A stretch of DNA of 64,000 bases from Nymphaea colorata (taxonomy: Eukaryota > Streptophyta > Magnoliopsida > Nymphaeales > Nymphaeaceae), in NCBI RefSeq assembly GCF_008831285.2, contig NC_045146.1, positions 19,979,289 to 20,043,288 on the forward strand. Reading direction: 5' to 3'. The translations under genes and the position numbers were made by a program. Positions 48,309-60,272 of the stretch are shown piece after piece. The stretch's first letter is position 1; each line of letters starts with the position of its first letter. The notes beneath the pieces were generated by a model. That model searched no databases and was not told the DNA's origin. It worked only from the letters and a program-made list of their open reading frames with translations.

Positions 48309-51300
48309 CAGGCGTCAGCAGTTATTTCGTCACGTGAGAAAGGAACCCGAAGCAGAGAAGTGAGCTGTGCTTCAGTTGAATCACTAACGGCTCCTGCACA
48401 GTAGAAAATGGAGATCAACTCAACGAACGAGCAGAAATACGAGAGAGAGAGAGAGAGTTACAAATGGTAAGTTATTTACAAATGTAGAGAGGCCTAAGAC
48501 ACGACCATCACGGGGGAAGGTAGAGAGAGAGAGATGGTGCAAGACCGAAGAAAAACGAGTGTCATGCGGGACGAAGAGGTCAGGGAAATGTATGATAAAA
48601 GAAGCAGAAAGTAATCTAGCAGAGGAGCCGTAGGGACGGGGAAGGAGGAGAAGGAAGAGATGAGGGAGCGGGAAGAGTGAACAGAGGACCAACTGTTGGC
48701 TTGACTGCTGTTGCCTTCAAACCTGTTCACTTGGCGCGTGATCTCTCTATCTCACTCTTTCTCTCGCCCTCTCCCCCTCCCGGTCCTGCGAAGATGGTGT
48801 CAATAGCACGCACCTCCCTCCTCCCGTTCCTCACTCCGACGTCGTCCTCGTCACCACCACCATGCCCTGCTTCGTCGTACGGTATGGAACAAGGGACCAC
48901 CACCCACAGGCAACCGGAAGGGCCTCCACGACCATGAATGAGAATGAGCCCTCCTCTCCTCTCCGCCTCCCTCGGCAGTCGGCCCCTCCTTCCCTCAATA
49001 TAATAAGATATCTACGGAAAGCCACGAACAGACGGGAAGCCATTGATTAAAATATTCATTGCACAGATTCGAGAGAGAAGCCGCAGTAGCAGCAGCAAAA
49101 CATAAAGGAGGAGGAAGAATTCAAGTTACATGGAGGATCAAAAAAGAAAGGCTATGTGTGGGCCCATCACGGGAAAAGGCTGCATGCCCCCCCTCTCCGC
49201 CTCTATCCATACGATGGTTTTATGAGGTGGCGCTGTCACTCCTCCTTGAAGGTCGTGATCCTGCTCTGCCGTGAATCAGTGCAAGTATGACCAAACTGCC
49301 CCCAAACCTTGGTTCGCAATCTCGTTTGCTTTCGGACTCGAGGCGAAGATGTTATGGTCATTTTCTGTCGCGGCAAGGAAGAGGCCGGGGGAGATGAGGG
49401 TGGTTGGTATCGGTCCTTGACCATCGGATCCGAGGAAATATTTTCGCAATGAGTGCTGGCGGTCCGGCGCAGCTGACCACCTCTGGCTCCCAACTCTCCT
49501 TTTTCAGGCAGGGGAAGCAGCGATGCGTGGTCGCCGAGGGTATCCCTGAGAGCGACGCGTGGCTGCTTTGAGGTGACATTTGAGGCAGACCCATGACCGC
49601 TCTCGTCTCGCCACCAAAAGCGAAAGGTCCTCCACATCCACGCACGCTCCGTCGGATGTCCGACCATCACCGCCACCGGCAGAGCAGAGGAAAGAGGGTG
49701 CGGGCGTCTCGTCAGTCACTGCCGGCGCCGCCCGGAAAGCAACGCGAGGGTGGCGTGAATGTTCTTGTCCGGATTCGGGTTGGCAGAGACGGTGGGCCCC
49801 CCTTCTCTTTGGATGTGGGCCCTAGCGCCGTCTGCTACCCGGGGGAGGAGCAGGGGGCCGTCGCCGTGGTGCCATTACTGTGGTGAAAAGGAGAGAACTG
49901 GGCACTGCGAGCGGTCTTGACTTTGAGGGTCTGGCTACTTGCAAAATCACAACAAACTCTCCTGCTCTACTCCCCAGCGCCCGTTCCAACTAATGTTTGA
50001 TCCTGCCTTTCAAGTTTCACATCCCCTAGCTCTAGCTGAGCTGGTGGAAAATATGTGAACCTCGAAGAGACGGGTTACGACTTACGAGGCTTCCCTCCAT
50101 CTTCCTCCTCCTCTTCCGCAAACAACGTTGCCACCCTTTCAATTCATGGAGTGCTCTATTATTATTTATGAAGTATTTTTCAACCGCTGTTCTGCTAGAA
50201 GCGTAGAGGGGAATAATGAAAGGGCCCCAGACAATGAAAGAAAACTATGATTGGGCAGTTTGTAATGCCAAAAGAAGTGAAGGAAAGGGGTTGTCTTGAT
50301 CTCTTCCTTTCCTCTCCGTCCTCCAACGGAAAAACCCTGTTAGCCACACCTTCACTACCGCTCCCTCCCTCTGCACGCCTCCTCCCCAAGCACATCACAT
50401 CGATGTTTGTAACCTAACGCTTAACTTAACAAACGAGATGGATCATATTTGTCTTTCTAAAGCTTCAGGGGTATGTTTATAGGTAGGATGTTTTTTTAAA
50501 AAATTTTAGGGAAGTCTTTCCAAAACAGCGAAACAACTTCTTTTTTTCTCTCTCAAAACAGTTTTTTTTTTTTTTTTTGGATGACATGGAAACCAAGTTT
50601 TCTAAAAAAAAAAAAAGGATATTTTAAGAAAACCTATTTTTTTAAAACCATTTATAACCTTGTCATCTTAGGTTATTCAAACAAAAAAAACAAAAAACGA
50701 GGTTTAGATGTGTCATCCAAAACTCAACACAATTTTTACAAAATGAATAAAGAATAATGTTTCACGAAAACCAACTGTTTTAAAACAGCTTTTTTTCCGA
50801 TGGTGTCATCAAAACATGGTTTGTGTGTATCTGAACGACAAGACAAAAACTATATATTTTTTAGTAACATGGGACCATGTTATTCACTCGGTTTGGAAAC
50901 GTAATTTTAGATACTGTATTTAAGTAGGAAACTTTACATGTGAAGGATTGAATTATAGTTTTAAAAGGTTGACAAAAGCAGAAATATCAATATTCAAAAT
51001 TTTTATATAAAATAAGTGAAATTTTCTAAAACTTAGATATAAATTAAAAAAGAAATTGAGAAGGGACGAGGCCCCTACGCCCCCCCCCCCATTATATTTA
51101 TATGTTTCGAATCCTATCAATATTTAAACTGTAGATAAAACTTACATGATTCCTTATCCACAACAAGCGCTTGGATCAATTACACAGCAGGGTTTAGGCC
51201 AATGGCGTATGCTTGGTTTTACTTTGAAGTTCAACGTGAACCTTGTATTAACATGCACTTTTGAATTAGAGGTGACCAACATTTCACATCCCTCAAAAAC

Positions 51301-51964
51301 AAAAAAGTTGGTCGGCCCATCGACGACCAAAGTTGGAGTTGGTCATATCTTACGACTGCCAAGTTGGAGACGGGGACGAATCATCCGCCTAGGGAAGCAA
51401 AGGGGAAAGATGGAAAAGGAATAAGGGGAATGGGCTTCTTCGTATCATAGGGCATGGAAAAAAGTCGAATGCATCATCGCATACCTTTGCCCATTTCAAT
51501 GCGCTACCCAAATTGGCTAGATTCAGCTCCCATTCCACGACTTTGTTGTTTTCATTTTTCATTTTTTTTTGTAATAAACCGATTCAGCTAGACCGTAGGG
51601 ATATCGACGACCTCGTTGTAATATATATATATGTATAAAAGAAATGATTGCATGCTTTTGCATGTAAAGAAAAGGGCAAGGCGATATTGTTAATTTTTAA
51701 TGAATGAAAGGGGTGATGGCAGTCTATGATTAATTAATATCAGATGACTCCAAAAAGCCGACCCCCAACAACAACAAAGAAAGAGAGTGACGCAAGAAAG
51801 GCACGGGTTTCAAGGCAGAACAAAACAGGGAGGGAGAGGGAGAGGGAGTCGGGTGTAGACGATTGGAAACTTGTTGCTTGGGCATGCAACAACTACTGCA
51901 AAAGAAAGAAATACACACCCTTTTTCCCTTGCATTGGCGATAAAATAAAACAAAAGAAGCGGGC
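48309..51964. other. ERECTA-type promoter region and gene-poor flank of the retrotransposon
   Basis: No gene was recognised. About 48.3-49.0 kb is rich in GA/CT runs (for example 48444-48458) and probably holds the leader and promoter of the minus-strand receptor kinase. About 49.2-50.4 kb is GC-richer and has overlapping open frames on both strands (longest 49236-49676, minus, 146 codons) without any family signature. About 50.5-51.1 kb is A/T homopolymer-rich, with GATGTGTCATCC and GGTGTCATCAAAAC words that look like a decayed DNA transposon. The insertion point of the chromovirus is 51964. Confidence 0.5.
51960..51964. other. Candidate 5-bp target-site duplication, left
   Basis: CGGGC directly precedes the left LTR. 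The same five bases occur at 57514-57518 directly after the CA that would end the right LTR. Confidence 0.5.
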
Positions 51965-52345
51965 TGTTCCCCTGTGTCTGGGAGTCTGTACAGTCCTTTG
52001 CTTTGTTTTGCATTGTACTTCCTTTGCTTATGTTGAGTCATTTGCTTATGCATGTTTACTTGTAAGGGAGTACCCTCCCACCGGTCTAAGTGTCAAGTAT
52101 TGGGATTTCTTGTTTTGGATGGTCGGCATGGGAATCCTGTAAGCGGCCTCGGCCATCCTACATAAGTAAAGTCGAGATCATTCTCCTTACTTATCTTTCT
52201 CGTGATGTACTAATTCTTCAAGCGAATACATTGCGAGATTTCTTTATTCACAAACATTCTTTATACACTTATTTTCCTCAAACTACTTTTGCGCCCTGTT
52301 CGGTGGTTTGAAGGCTTGCGGCAATCAGGTTCTTGCCGCGCCGCA
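51965..52345 (+). repeat. 5' LTR of the chromovirus
   Basis: It begins TGTTCCCCTGTGTCTGGGAG. Identity with the 3' LTR extends to 52351 (CGCACGGGCC). The 381-bp end is placed at CA (52345); the gap of 28 bases to the primer binding site is unusual, so the true end may be further right, near 52371. Confidence 0.85.
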
Positions 52346-52373
52346 CGGGCCGAAGTTGTCAGCCCGTGACAAC

Positions 52374-52385
52374 TGGTATCAGAGC
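52374..52385 (+). other. Primer binding site (tRNA-iMet)
   Basis: TGGTATCAGAGC is complementary to the 3' end of plant initiator methionine tRNA, the usual minus-strand primer of plant Ty3/gypsy elements. Confidence 0.92.
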
Positions 52386-52555
52386 CCAGGTTCAGCAATT
52401 TGGGGAAGCGGTTGGATAGTCGGTGTAGAACTACACGCCGACGATCGTTGATCGAAAGAGACCTCCGACGATCGTTGATCGAAGAGGAGGAAGCCCTGGC
52501 GACTCAATACAATCTGCGAAGTGCCAAGGGCAAGGGAGTAGCCCATTCTGACGAG

Positions 52556-55500
52556 ATGGGTACATCCCAGGGTCAGGAAGACCTGACCGAGATGGTGAAC
52601 AAGCTGGCTACCGACGTAACTGCTCATGAAGAAGCGTTGGGTAATGCAGCTGGCTACCGACGTAACTGCTCATGAAGAAGCGTTGGGTAATGCAGCTGAG
52701 TCCTTCGGGGAAATGAAGGACGAGATGAAGGTACTGCGGGAACAAATGGCCGACCTACTGGCCATGAATCGGGCACTGACAGACACAGTGACCACGTTAC
52801 AGGCTGAAGTCAAGGAACTTCAGGTCAAGAACCGCACACTACAGCGACAAATCTCTGTAGGTGGAGGTAACGATCGGCCAGCGAAGGTCGACGTTCAGAG
52901 ACCAGCTAAATACAATGGAACTCGGGATAGTCGAGTTATCGACAACTTTTTATTCCAAGTGGAATATTACCTGGACTTGCAAGGCATTATGGGGGACGAC
53001 CTTCAAGTCAAGACTGCGGCTATGTTGCTAGAGGGCGATGCTGTGGCATGGTGGAGAAGGAAAAAGCTCGACATTCAAAAGGGGATCTGCACAATAGACA
53101 CTTTCGATGATTTTCAACGAGAGTTAAGAACTTACTTCATGCCCCCGAATGCGACACGCCATGCCTATCGGATGGTTGGTGAATTAAAACATACCGGATC
53201 CTTGCGAGATTACGTGAGGGCTTATCAAAGGCTGATGTTAGATGTGCCAGATATGCAAGAACAAGATAAATTGAACTGGTTTATTTTGGGACTGCAGTCA
53301 TGGGCGCAATCCGAAGTGGAAAGGAGTAATCCAGAGACCTTGGAGGACGCTTATGTAGTAGCAGAACGTTTGGCTGATACTCAGCGCAAGAGCTACACTA
53401 ACGCCTTCAAGCCGTCGAGGAAGCCTGACCATGGAGGAAAGAAAGATGATCGAAGGGAACGGAAAGATGAACCATCAACTCAGCGCCAAGTCGAAAGAAG
53501 AACTTTCTTTCACAGAAACGACAACTCTCAGAATAGAGTGTTGAAATGTTGGTTTTGCGATGGTAATCACTTAGGAAGGCAATGTCCAAAGCGTGTAAAT
53601 AGGGACAATCAGGCAAGCTCTTCAAGGCAATCTGCTAATGCGGCACAAGGTGAAGAAGGGGAAGGACCAAAGATGGGTGCACTTCAACTTCTGAACACCA
53701 TAAAAAGGGAGGAAAAAGTGAAGGTGACAGCGACACCTTCTAACGAGCTCATGTACTTGGAAATCCTGGTAAATGGAAGGCCTACCTTGGCTATGGTAGA
53801 CACGGGAGCCACGCATAACTTCGTCTCAGTTGAGGAGGCGAGGAGACTGGGCCTAACCCTTGAGAGGGGAGAGTTACGCATGAAGGCGGTGAACTCAGAG
53901 GCCAAACCCATCCACGGAGTGGCCCGGGATGCGGTTGTGAAGATTGAGAGTTGGTTAGGAAGGGCCAACTTCTCGGTGGTCCCGATGGATGATTTCCGGA
54001 TGATCTTAGGCATGGAGCTCCTCAGTACAACGAAAATGGTACCAATGCCGCACCTACGCAGTATCAGTATCATGGATGAAAAGTCCCCTTGTATGGTTCC
54101 AGTAACATCGATAAAGAGGGATAAGGGCAAAGCCGCAATGATATCTGCCCTTCAGTTGAAGAAAGGCCTCAAGCACGGCGAAGACACGTACTTGGTGGCA
54201 ATCAGGGAAGTAACTAATGACTCCCCTGGTTTGGTCCCAGAGGCGCTTGCGCCTGTCTTAGCGGAATTCGCAGGAACAATGCCTGTGGAGCTCCCTAGAC
54301 AGCTGCCACCTCGACGCGAGGTGGATCATGCCATCGAACTCATCCCTGGTGCCAAACCCCCGACAATGGCACCATATCGAATGGCCCCTGCAGAATTAAG
54401 AGAACTCTGGCGACAGTTGGATGAGATGCTAGCTGGAGGTATAATCAGACCCTCCAAAGCTCCTTTCGGTGCACCAGTGTTATTCCAAGCGAAGCATGAT
54501 GGCTCCAAAAGGCTATGTGTGGATTATCGAGCGTTGAACAAGGTAACGGTGAAGAACAAGTACCCTTTACCTTTGATTGCAGATCTGTTTGATCAACTGG
54601 GCAAAGCTCAAGTGTTTTCCAAGTTAGACCTCAGATCAGGATATTGGCAAGTTCGGATTGTTGATGGCGACGAGCCAAAGACCACTTGCGTCACTCGTTA
54701 CGGTGCCTTTGAATTCTTGGTAATGCCGTTCGGGTTGACGAATGCCCCAGCCACTTTTTCGACTCTAATGAATAAGATATTCTATCCGTACTTAGATAAG
54801 TTCGTGGTAGTCTATCTTGATGACATTGTAGTGTATAGCAAATCCATGAGGGAACATGTGGAACACTTGCGGACAGTGTTCAAGGTATTGGAGGAAAACG
54901 AACTCTATGTGAAGCGCGAGAAGTGCCTATTCGGCCAACCGGAAATCAGTTTTCTCGGTCACATTGTGGGAAAAAGTCAGCTGCGAATGGACACCGAAAA
55001 GGTGAGGGCAATTCAAGACTGGAAACCGCCAACTAATGTACCAGAACTACGTTCTTTTCTTGGTTTGGCAAATTACTATCGACGATTCATTGAGGGGTAT
55101 TCTTTGATAACTGCGCCTCTCACTGATTTGTTAAAGAAAAACCGAACTTGGGCTTGGGAAGAGCTCGAAGAAGATGCCTTTGAGAAGTTGAAAAGGGCCC
55201 TGACGCAGGAGCCTGTGCTCAGGTTGCCCGACCACACCAGGAAATTCGAAGTCCACACAGACGCATCAGACTTTGCCATTGGCGGAGTTTTGATGCAGGA
55301 AGGTCATCCAGTCGCCTATGAGAGTCGGAAGCTGAAAGACGCGGAGCGACGGTACTCCGTGCATGAAAGGGAAATGACAGCCGTTATTCATTGTCTTCGC
55401 ACATGGAGGCATTACTTATTGGGGTCCCAATTCGTGGTAAAGACTGATAACGTAGCCACAAGCTACTTCCAGACTCAAAAGAAGTTGAGTCCGAAGCAAG

Positions 55501-57116
55501 CTCGATGGCAGGAATTCCTTGCGGAATTCAATTTCGCCTTGGAGTACAAGGCAGGGAAGGCAAACGTCGTAGCCGATGCACTGAGTCGGAAGGCAGAGTT
55601 GGCAGCTACCTGGATAGCATCATCCGAAGCGCAACTCGAGGGTGCTCTTCTTGGGCGGATTCGAGAAGGCATGAAGCAGGACCCAGTGGCCAAGCACTTG
55701 GTCGAAACAACGGAGGCGGGAAAGACGCGACGATTTTGGCTACAAGATGGACTTTTGATGGCAAAGGGCGGACGAGTGTTCGTGCCCAGATGGGGCAATC
55801 TCCGACGAGAGTTGCTAAAGGAGTGTCATGACTCATTGTGGGCTGGCCATCCTGGCCAGGAGCGGACACTGGCACTACTCGAACGTGGCTACTACTGGCC
55901 ACAGATGCGCGACGACGCTGAAGCATATGTGAAAACATGCTTGATCTGTCAGCAGGACAAGGGAACAAACCAGAAGCCTGCCGGTCTCCTGGAACCTCTT
56001 CCTATTCCAGAACGTCCATGGGAATGCCTCTCCATGGACTTCATCGTCAACTTGCCCAAAGTTGACGGCTTCAGCTCCATCCTTGTGGTTGTGGATAGAT
56101 TTTCAAAGTATGCCACATTTATCCCAGCCTCTAAAGAATGTCCCGCGGAAAAGACGGCCGAGTTGTTCGTGAAGCATATTGTCAAGCATTGGGGCGTGCC
56201 GAAAAGCATTGTTAGTGATCGGGATGCTCGCTTCACAGGGAAATTTTGGCGCGAAGTATTTCGTTTGTTGGGTTCGGATTTATTATTCTCAACAAGTTTC
56301 CACCCTCAAACGGACGGCCAAACTGAACGAATTAACGGATTGTTGGAACAATACCTTCGACACTATGTCAGTGCGAATCAAAAAGATTGGGTGAAATTGT
56401 TGGATGTAGCTCAATTTTGCTACAATTTGCAGAAGAGCGAGTCTTCTGGACATAGTCCATTCGAAATAGCCACTGGACAACAACCGTTGATGCCACATAC
56501 CCTTGCAGCCCAAGAAAAGGGAAGACCCACTTTTACCTACCAGTTCGTTCGTGATTGGCAGGACCAGACGAAAATGGCTAAGGCGTTCTTACACAAGGCC
56601 GCCAAAAAGATGAAAAAGTTTGCAGATCGGAATCGAAGGCCAATGGAATTCCGGGTGGGTGATCAAGTCCTCGTAAAGCTCTACCCTGATCGCACGGGCA
56701 TTTTCCGTGGTCGACACCGGTCCTTGATCCGCAAGTATGAGGGACCCTTCACAGTGCTGAAGAGAATCGGAAAGCTAGCCTACAAGCTAGACTTGCCGCC
56801 AGACTTTAAGGTGCATTCAGTGTTCCATGTTTGTAACCTGAAGCCCTTCTATGTCGATGAGGAAAACCCTGAGCGAAGCGTTCCAGAACGAGACCCGATC
56901 CTGCAGCGAGCCCCGCCGACCAAGCGAGCGGCGGACCGTCGGATGGAAGAAATTCTTCGGCACAAGACAAACTATTTGGGGGAGCCGAAGAAGTACCAAG
57001 TGAAGTGGATAGGCGAACACAACCCCACCTGGGAGTATGCATTCCGTATGAAGCAGCGCTACCCGCTGGAAGTCAAGGCCTATCATGAAACTGCTGGCGC
57101 CAAGGACGGCGCATAA
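52556..57116 (+). CDS. Gag-pol polyprotein of the chromovirus, frameshifted near its start
   Basis: The first in-frame ATG is at 52556, but the 46-bp duplication breaks that frame near 52675. The remaining frame is open from an ATG at 52626 to the stop at 57116 (1496 codons). In that frame: gag with zinc knuckle [13 protein letters not shown] (about residue 308), protease [10 protein letters not shown] (about 392), reverse transcriptase with YLDDIVVYS (about 730), RNase H with [11 protein letters not shown] (about 877), integrase with the H-H-C-C zinc region (about 1065-1112) and catalytic region (from about 1137, with [12 protein letters not shown] and [13 protein letters not shown]), and a C-terminal chromodomain (about 1438-1480, [16 protein letters not shown]). 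The polyprotein makes the particle, copies the RNA and inserts the DNA; the chromodomain is thought to steer insertion to heterochromatin. No other stop interrupts pol. Confidence 0.93.
52603..52694 (+). repeat. 46-bp perfect tandem duplication in gag (frameshift)
   Basis: The unit 52603-52648 is repeated exactly at 52649-52694. 46 is not a multiple of three, so the frame beginning at ATG 52556 terminates shortly after the junction, while the downstream gag-pol frame is shifted by one. Confidence 0.95.
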
Positions 57117-57120
57117 CTTG

Positions 57121-57132
57121 AAGGGGGGAGCC
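57121..57132 (+). other. Polypurine tract
   Basis: AAGGGGGGAGCC immediately upstream of the right LTR is the expected plus-strand primer site. Confidence 0.85.
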
Positions 57133-57513
57133 TGTTCCCCTGTGTCTGGGAGTCTGTACAGTCCTTTGCTTTGTTTTGCATTGTACTTCCTTTGCTTATG
57201 TTGAGTCATTTGCTTATGCATGTTTACTTGTAAGGGAGTACCCTCCCACCGGTCTAAGTGTCAAGTATTGAGATTTCTTGTTTTGGATGGTCGGCATGGG
57301 AATCCTGTAAGCGGCCTCAGCCATCCTACATAAGTAAAGTCGAGATCATTCTCCTTACTTATCTTTCTCGTGATGTACTAATTCTTCAAGCGAATACATT
57401 GCGAGATTTCTTTATTCACAAACATTCTTTATACACTTGTTTTCCTCAAACTACTTTTGCGCCCTGTTCGGTGGTTTGAAGGCTTGCGGCAATCAGGTTC
57501 TTGCCGCGCCGCA
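57133..57513 (+). repeat. 3' LTR of the chromovirus
   Basis: A 381-bp copy of the 5' LTR with three substitutions seen: two G/A differences near 57271 and 57319 and one A/G near 57439. It ends GCCGCGCCGCA, followed by CGGGCC. Confidence 0.88.
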
Positions 57514-57519
57514 CGGGCC

Positions 57520-60267
57520 ATGTAAACTAATAACCCCTTTGATTTCTCCCTCCTAGTTAATCACATCCAACCATCCCACTTACTTAAGGGGCGGAAGACC
57601 GACTGGCAGTGACTCTTTGGGAAATGCAATACTTTCTGCTAATTTTACTTTCCTAACGACAAACGGGACAGAGAGGCGAACATCTTCATTTTTCTACGTC
57701 TGCTCATAATACGAAGACACGGTCGGGAAGTCTAACTTAAAAGAAAAAAAGAACGCTGGCTTGCTCCAGGGCAATGAGGGGCCGGACCGACTACTTATTA
57801 CCGCGGATATTAGATTTGAGGTTCTGATAATTTGACAACTGTTCCTCCTTCAAATTTATTTATGACTTTCACTTAAGAGCAGACGGGGACTGCTTTGAAA
57901 TGCATGAATTTTTAGAGGCAAGCGTTATGAACCCTCTGATGCAATCCGTGCATCTCTCAAGCAAACTATTTCTCATCCTTATTAAAAACAAACTCAAAAT
58001 TTTCAATCAATTATACCTAAGGAGCCGTTTTGGCATTAAGAATAGCATATGACCAATTCATGAATCTACTATAAAATTTAGGTACACTTATTCAAGTGTT
58101 TCATCAATTTATTTTAATTTATAGTTATGTTCCTAAAACATTTACATTTTGTTTCTAATGTCAAACTGTTTCCAAATGACCTTTTTGTGGCTGTTCCATG
58201 AATCTACTTCAAATGTTAGGAAAATTCATGAAACACTTATTTAAGTGATTAATGAATCTACCCTCATCGTTTAGGACAAATTCATAAATCACTCACAATG
58301 TTTTCATACCAAATGGTCCGATAGAACCTAACCCAGTGACGACCAAAGTCACTGTCCAACCATCGGTTCTATCTTCAAGATCACTCGGGCCAGCCGTAGC
58401 ATAAATCGTAAAACAAGTTAATACATGACATTACCTGGCCGAACAGACACACAGAACGCAAAAATCCCAATAGATAAAGAATATAAGTAAGGTTACCTGA
58501 AGGTCTTAGCCTACTACAAGGTTGATGGGGTATGCGATGACTTACAAGCGCAAATGATACATAGAATCACTCTCATCTCACTCACAAACCATAACTAACC
58601 ATCCTGAAATTTATGCCTAGGAAGTGGCCAAACCAGACCCAATCCCAAGTAGGTGGTCTAGTGCCCGCACGGTCGTGTTTTCGGCTCTTGAGCCTAAGAG
58701 CTACCGCAACAAAAGCAAAGGCCTTAGCAAGGGTCAAAACAAAAACATGCAAAAACTAACGAAAGTCCATGTGTCTATACAGGGGTTAGTGTCTTGCCGG
58801 CCCAATCTAGCTCGACCTTAAGGCAGCAGGGGTAATCCGAGTGAAGGCCGGCAGCAAGCTGCCCTCAGATATGGCCATGTCAGCACCCTAGGGTTAGGGT
58901 TGGGGAGGTGCGGTGCCTTCCAAATAGAGCTCCTCCTTAAACGGTGGCCGGACTTTCCTTGTTTGGCGCGGAAGCTCCACGCGTCCTTCCTTCAAATCCG
59001 TTCTTACTGTTTTGGTTTGGGAAGGTGACGCAAGAGGATCGGCAACACTTTCCTTAACAAGTCCCCTTGTTGGCGCAGACCCTAGATGAGCTCCACGTGT
59101 AGGGCCGAATTGGAAAGGGACGTGCTGGCATGTTGGGCCCAATTCTTCTTCGTCGGATGGCGGACACGTGGACGACTAAGATGGCACTTGATGATGAGGC
59201 TAGGGCGCGCGAAACAACTTTCAAAAATATCGACGAGGAGACGAGCACGTCGGCCGTGACTGGGGTTTGAAGAGATGGTTACCGCGCGCGTCCTCTAGCC
59301 AAATAACCAAAAGAGCCATGAAACTAAACCCGAATTAAATGAAATAATTAAACGAGCAGGGGTATTCTAGTCACTTTATCGAATTGCTAAAAAACCTTGT
59401 GACGAAAAAGGGTGACGCTTTCACCGGTTGGCCACAACGTTGCAATTGGCCCCAAGCCGCACATGAGATGTGTCCGTCCAACACTTTGAATCTCTTTCGT
59501 ATTTAGTCGGATCGAGCTGCAAAGGTTGCTGAGGTCTGGATGATGACAACGGTAGGAGTCGGGCCTTCAAACTCTTTTGGATCTGCCGGCTACGGGGTCT
59601 ACAACCTCCATGGTGTAGGAGGAATGCACCGTGCGACTCCTTGACGTGCGGATGGGGTAGAACATGGATGAAGATGCTGCTGGTCGCTGGTGGCCTCCTT
59701 GGCATCTTCAAACGTAAATCTGATGGCCGATTGGATGAGAAGAGAAGAAGAGAACTCGGGGAAGAGAAGAGGAAAACCTTCGGGATTTGCAAGAGAGATA
59801 GGTCCGAGAAGAAAAAGATTCTGGTGCCGCCTGTGAGGGAGGAAGACGAAGGGGAAGAAGAAGGAAAAGAGAGAGAGATAGGTAAGAAATCAAATCTTCA
59901 TTAATCAAAGCATAATCAAAAACCTAATTACAAAAGCTTATATGGTCTTCAAAAAACTTGTCCCTGTTCACAACACTCTGAACCGAAACGCAACACATCA
60001 AAACCAAAGCAAAGTGTAGAAATAAAAGAATGAGACGTCTTGTCTCGAGTCTTCAGAGTCTCAGGCCTTGTGAGCCTGAGGGGAACTTGTTTGGGTGCTG
60101 CCCAGACTCGGTCTTGCATGTGCGTGAGTCAACCTCCCCTACCTAGATGAGTGTAGGCACTGGGTTTAGGTCGGGAAGTCACCTAGCTTCGTCCTAGGTT
60201 GCCCAATGTGCTCGGTTTTAGACTCGACACTTGGGTGGGTTTGACCTAAACCGGGTCTAGATGTATC
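57520..60267. other. Gene-poor, repeat-derived region
   Basis: No intact gene was recognised. It includes a possible MITE (58021-58319). From about 58.4 to 59.9 kb there is moderately GC-rich sequence with short open frames on both strands but no domain motif; it may be a decayed retrotransposon fragment. The stretch from 60.0 kb to the TRIM element is also unassigned. Confidence 0.45.
58021..58319. mobile_element. Possible MITE
   Basis: The left end GGAGCCGTTTTGGCAT and the reverse complement of the right end, GGACCATTTGGTAT, are imperfect inverted repeats. The interior repeats AATTCATGAATCTAC-like words in both orientations. No convincing target duplication was seen. Confidence 0.4.
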
Positions 60268-60272
60268 TCCTT
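60268..60272. other. Target-site duplication of the TRIM, left
   Basis: TCCTT here is repeated at 60755-60759 directly after the element. Confidence 0.88.

Larger units (their letters stand above)
51965..57519 (+). mobile_element. Full-length Ty3/gypsy chromovirus LTR retrotransposon
   Basis: The element has two near-identical LTRs (51965-52345 or slightly longer, and 57133-57513 or slightly longer), a tRNA-iMet primer binding site TGGTATCAGAGC at 52374, a polypurine tract AAGGGGGGAGCC just before the right LTR, and a gag-pol frame in the order gag, protease, reverse transcriptase, RNase H, integrase, chromodomain. The LTRs differ at three positions in about 381 bases, indicating a recent insertion. 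Gag is interrupted near its start by a 46-bp tandem duplication (52603-52694) that shifts the frame, so this copy may not be autonomous unless translation starts downstream. Confidence 0.95.

Noticed and set aside
52400-52675. Separate small gene upstream of gag-pol
   Set aside because: It is the true start of gag in the frame before the 46-bp duplication, not an independent gene.
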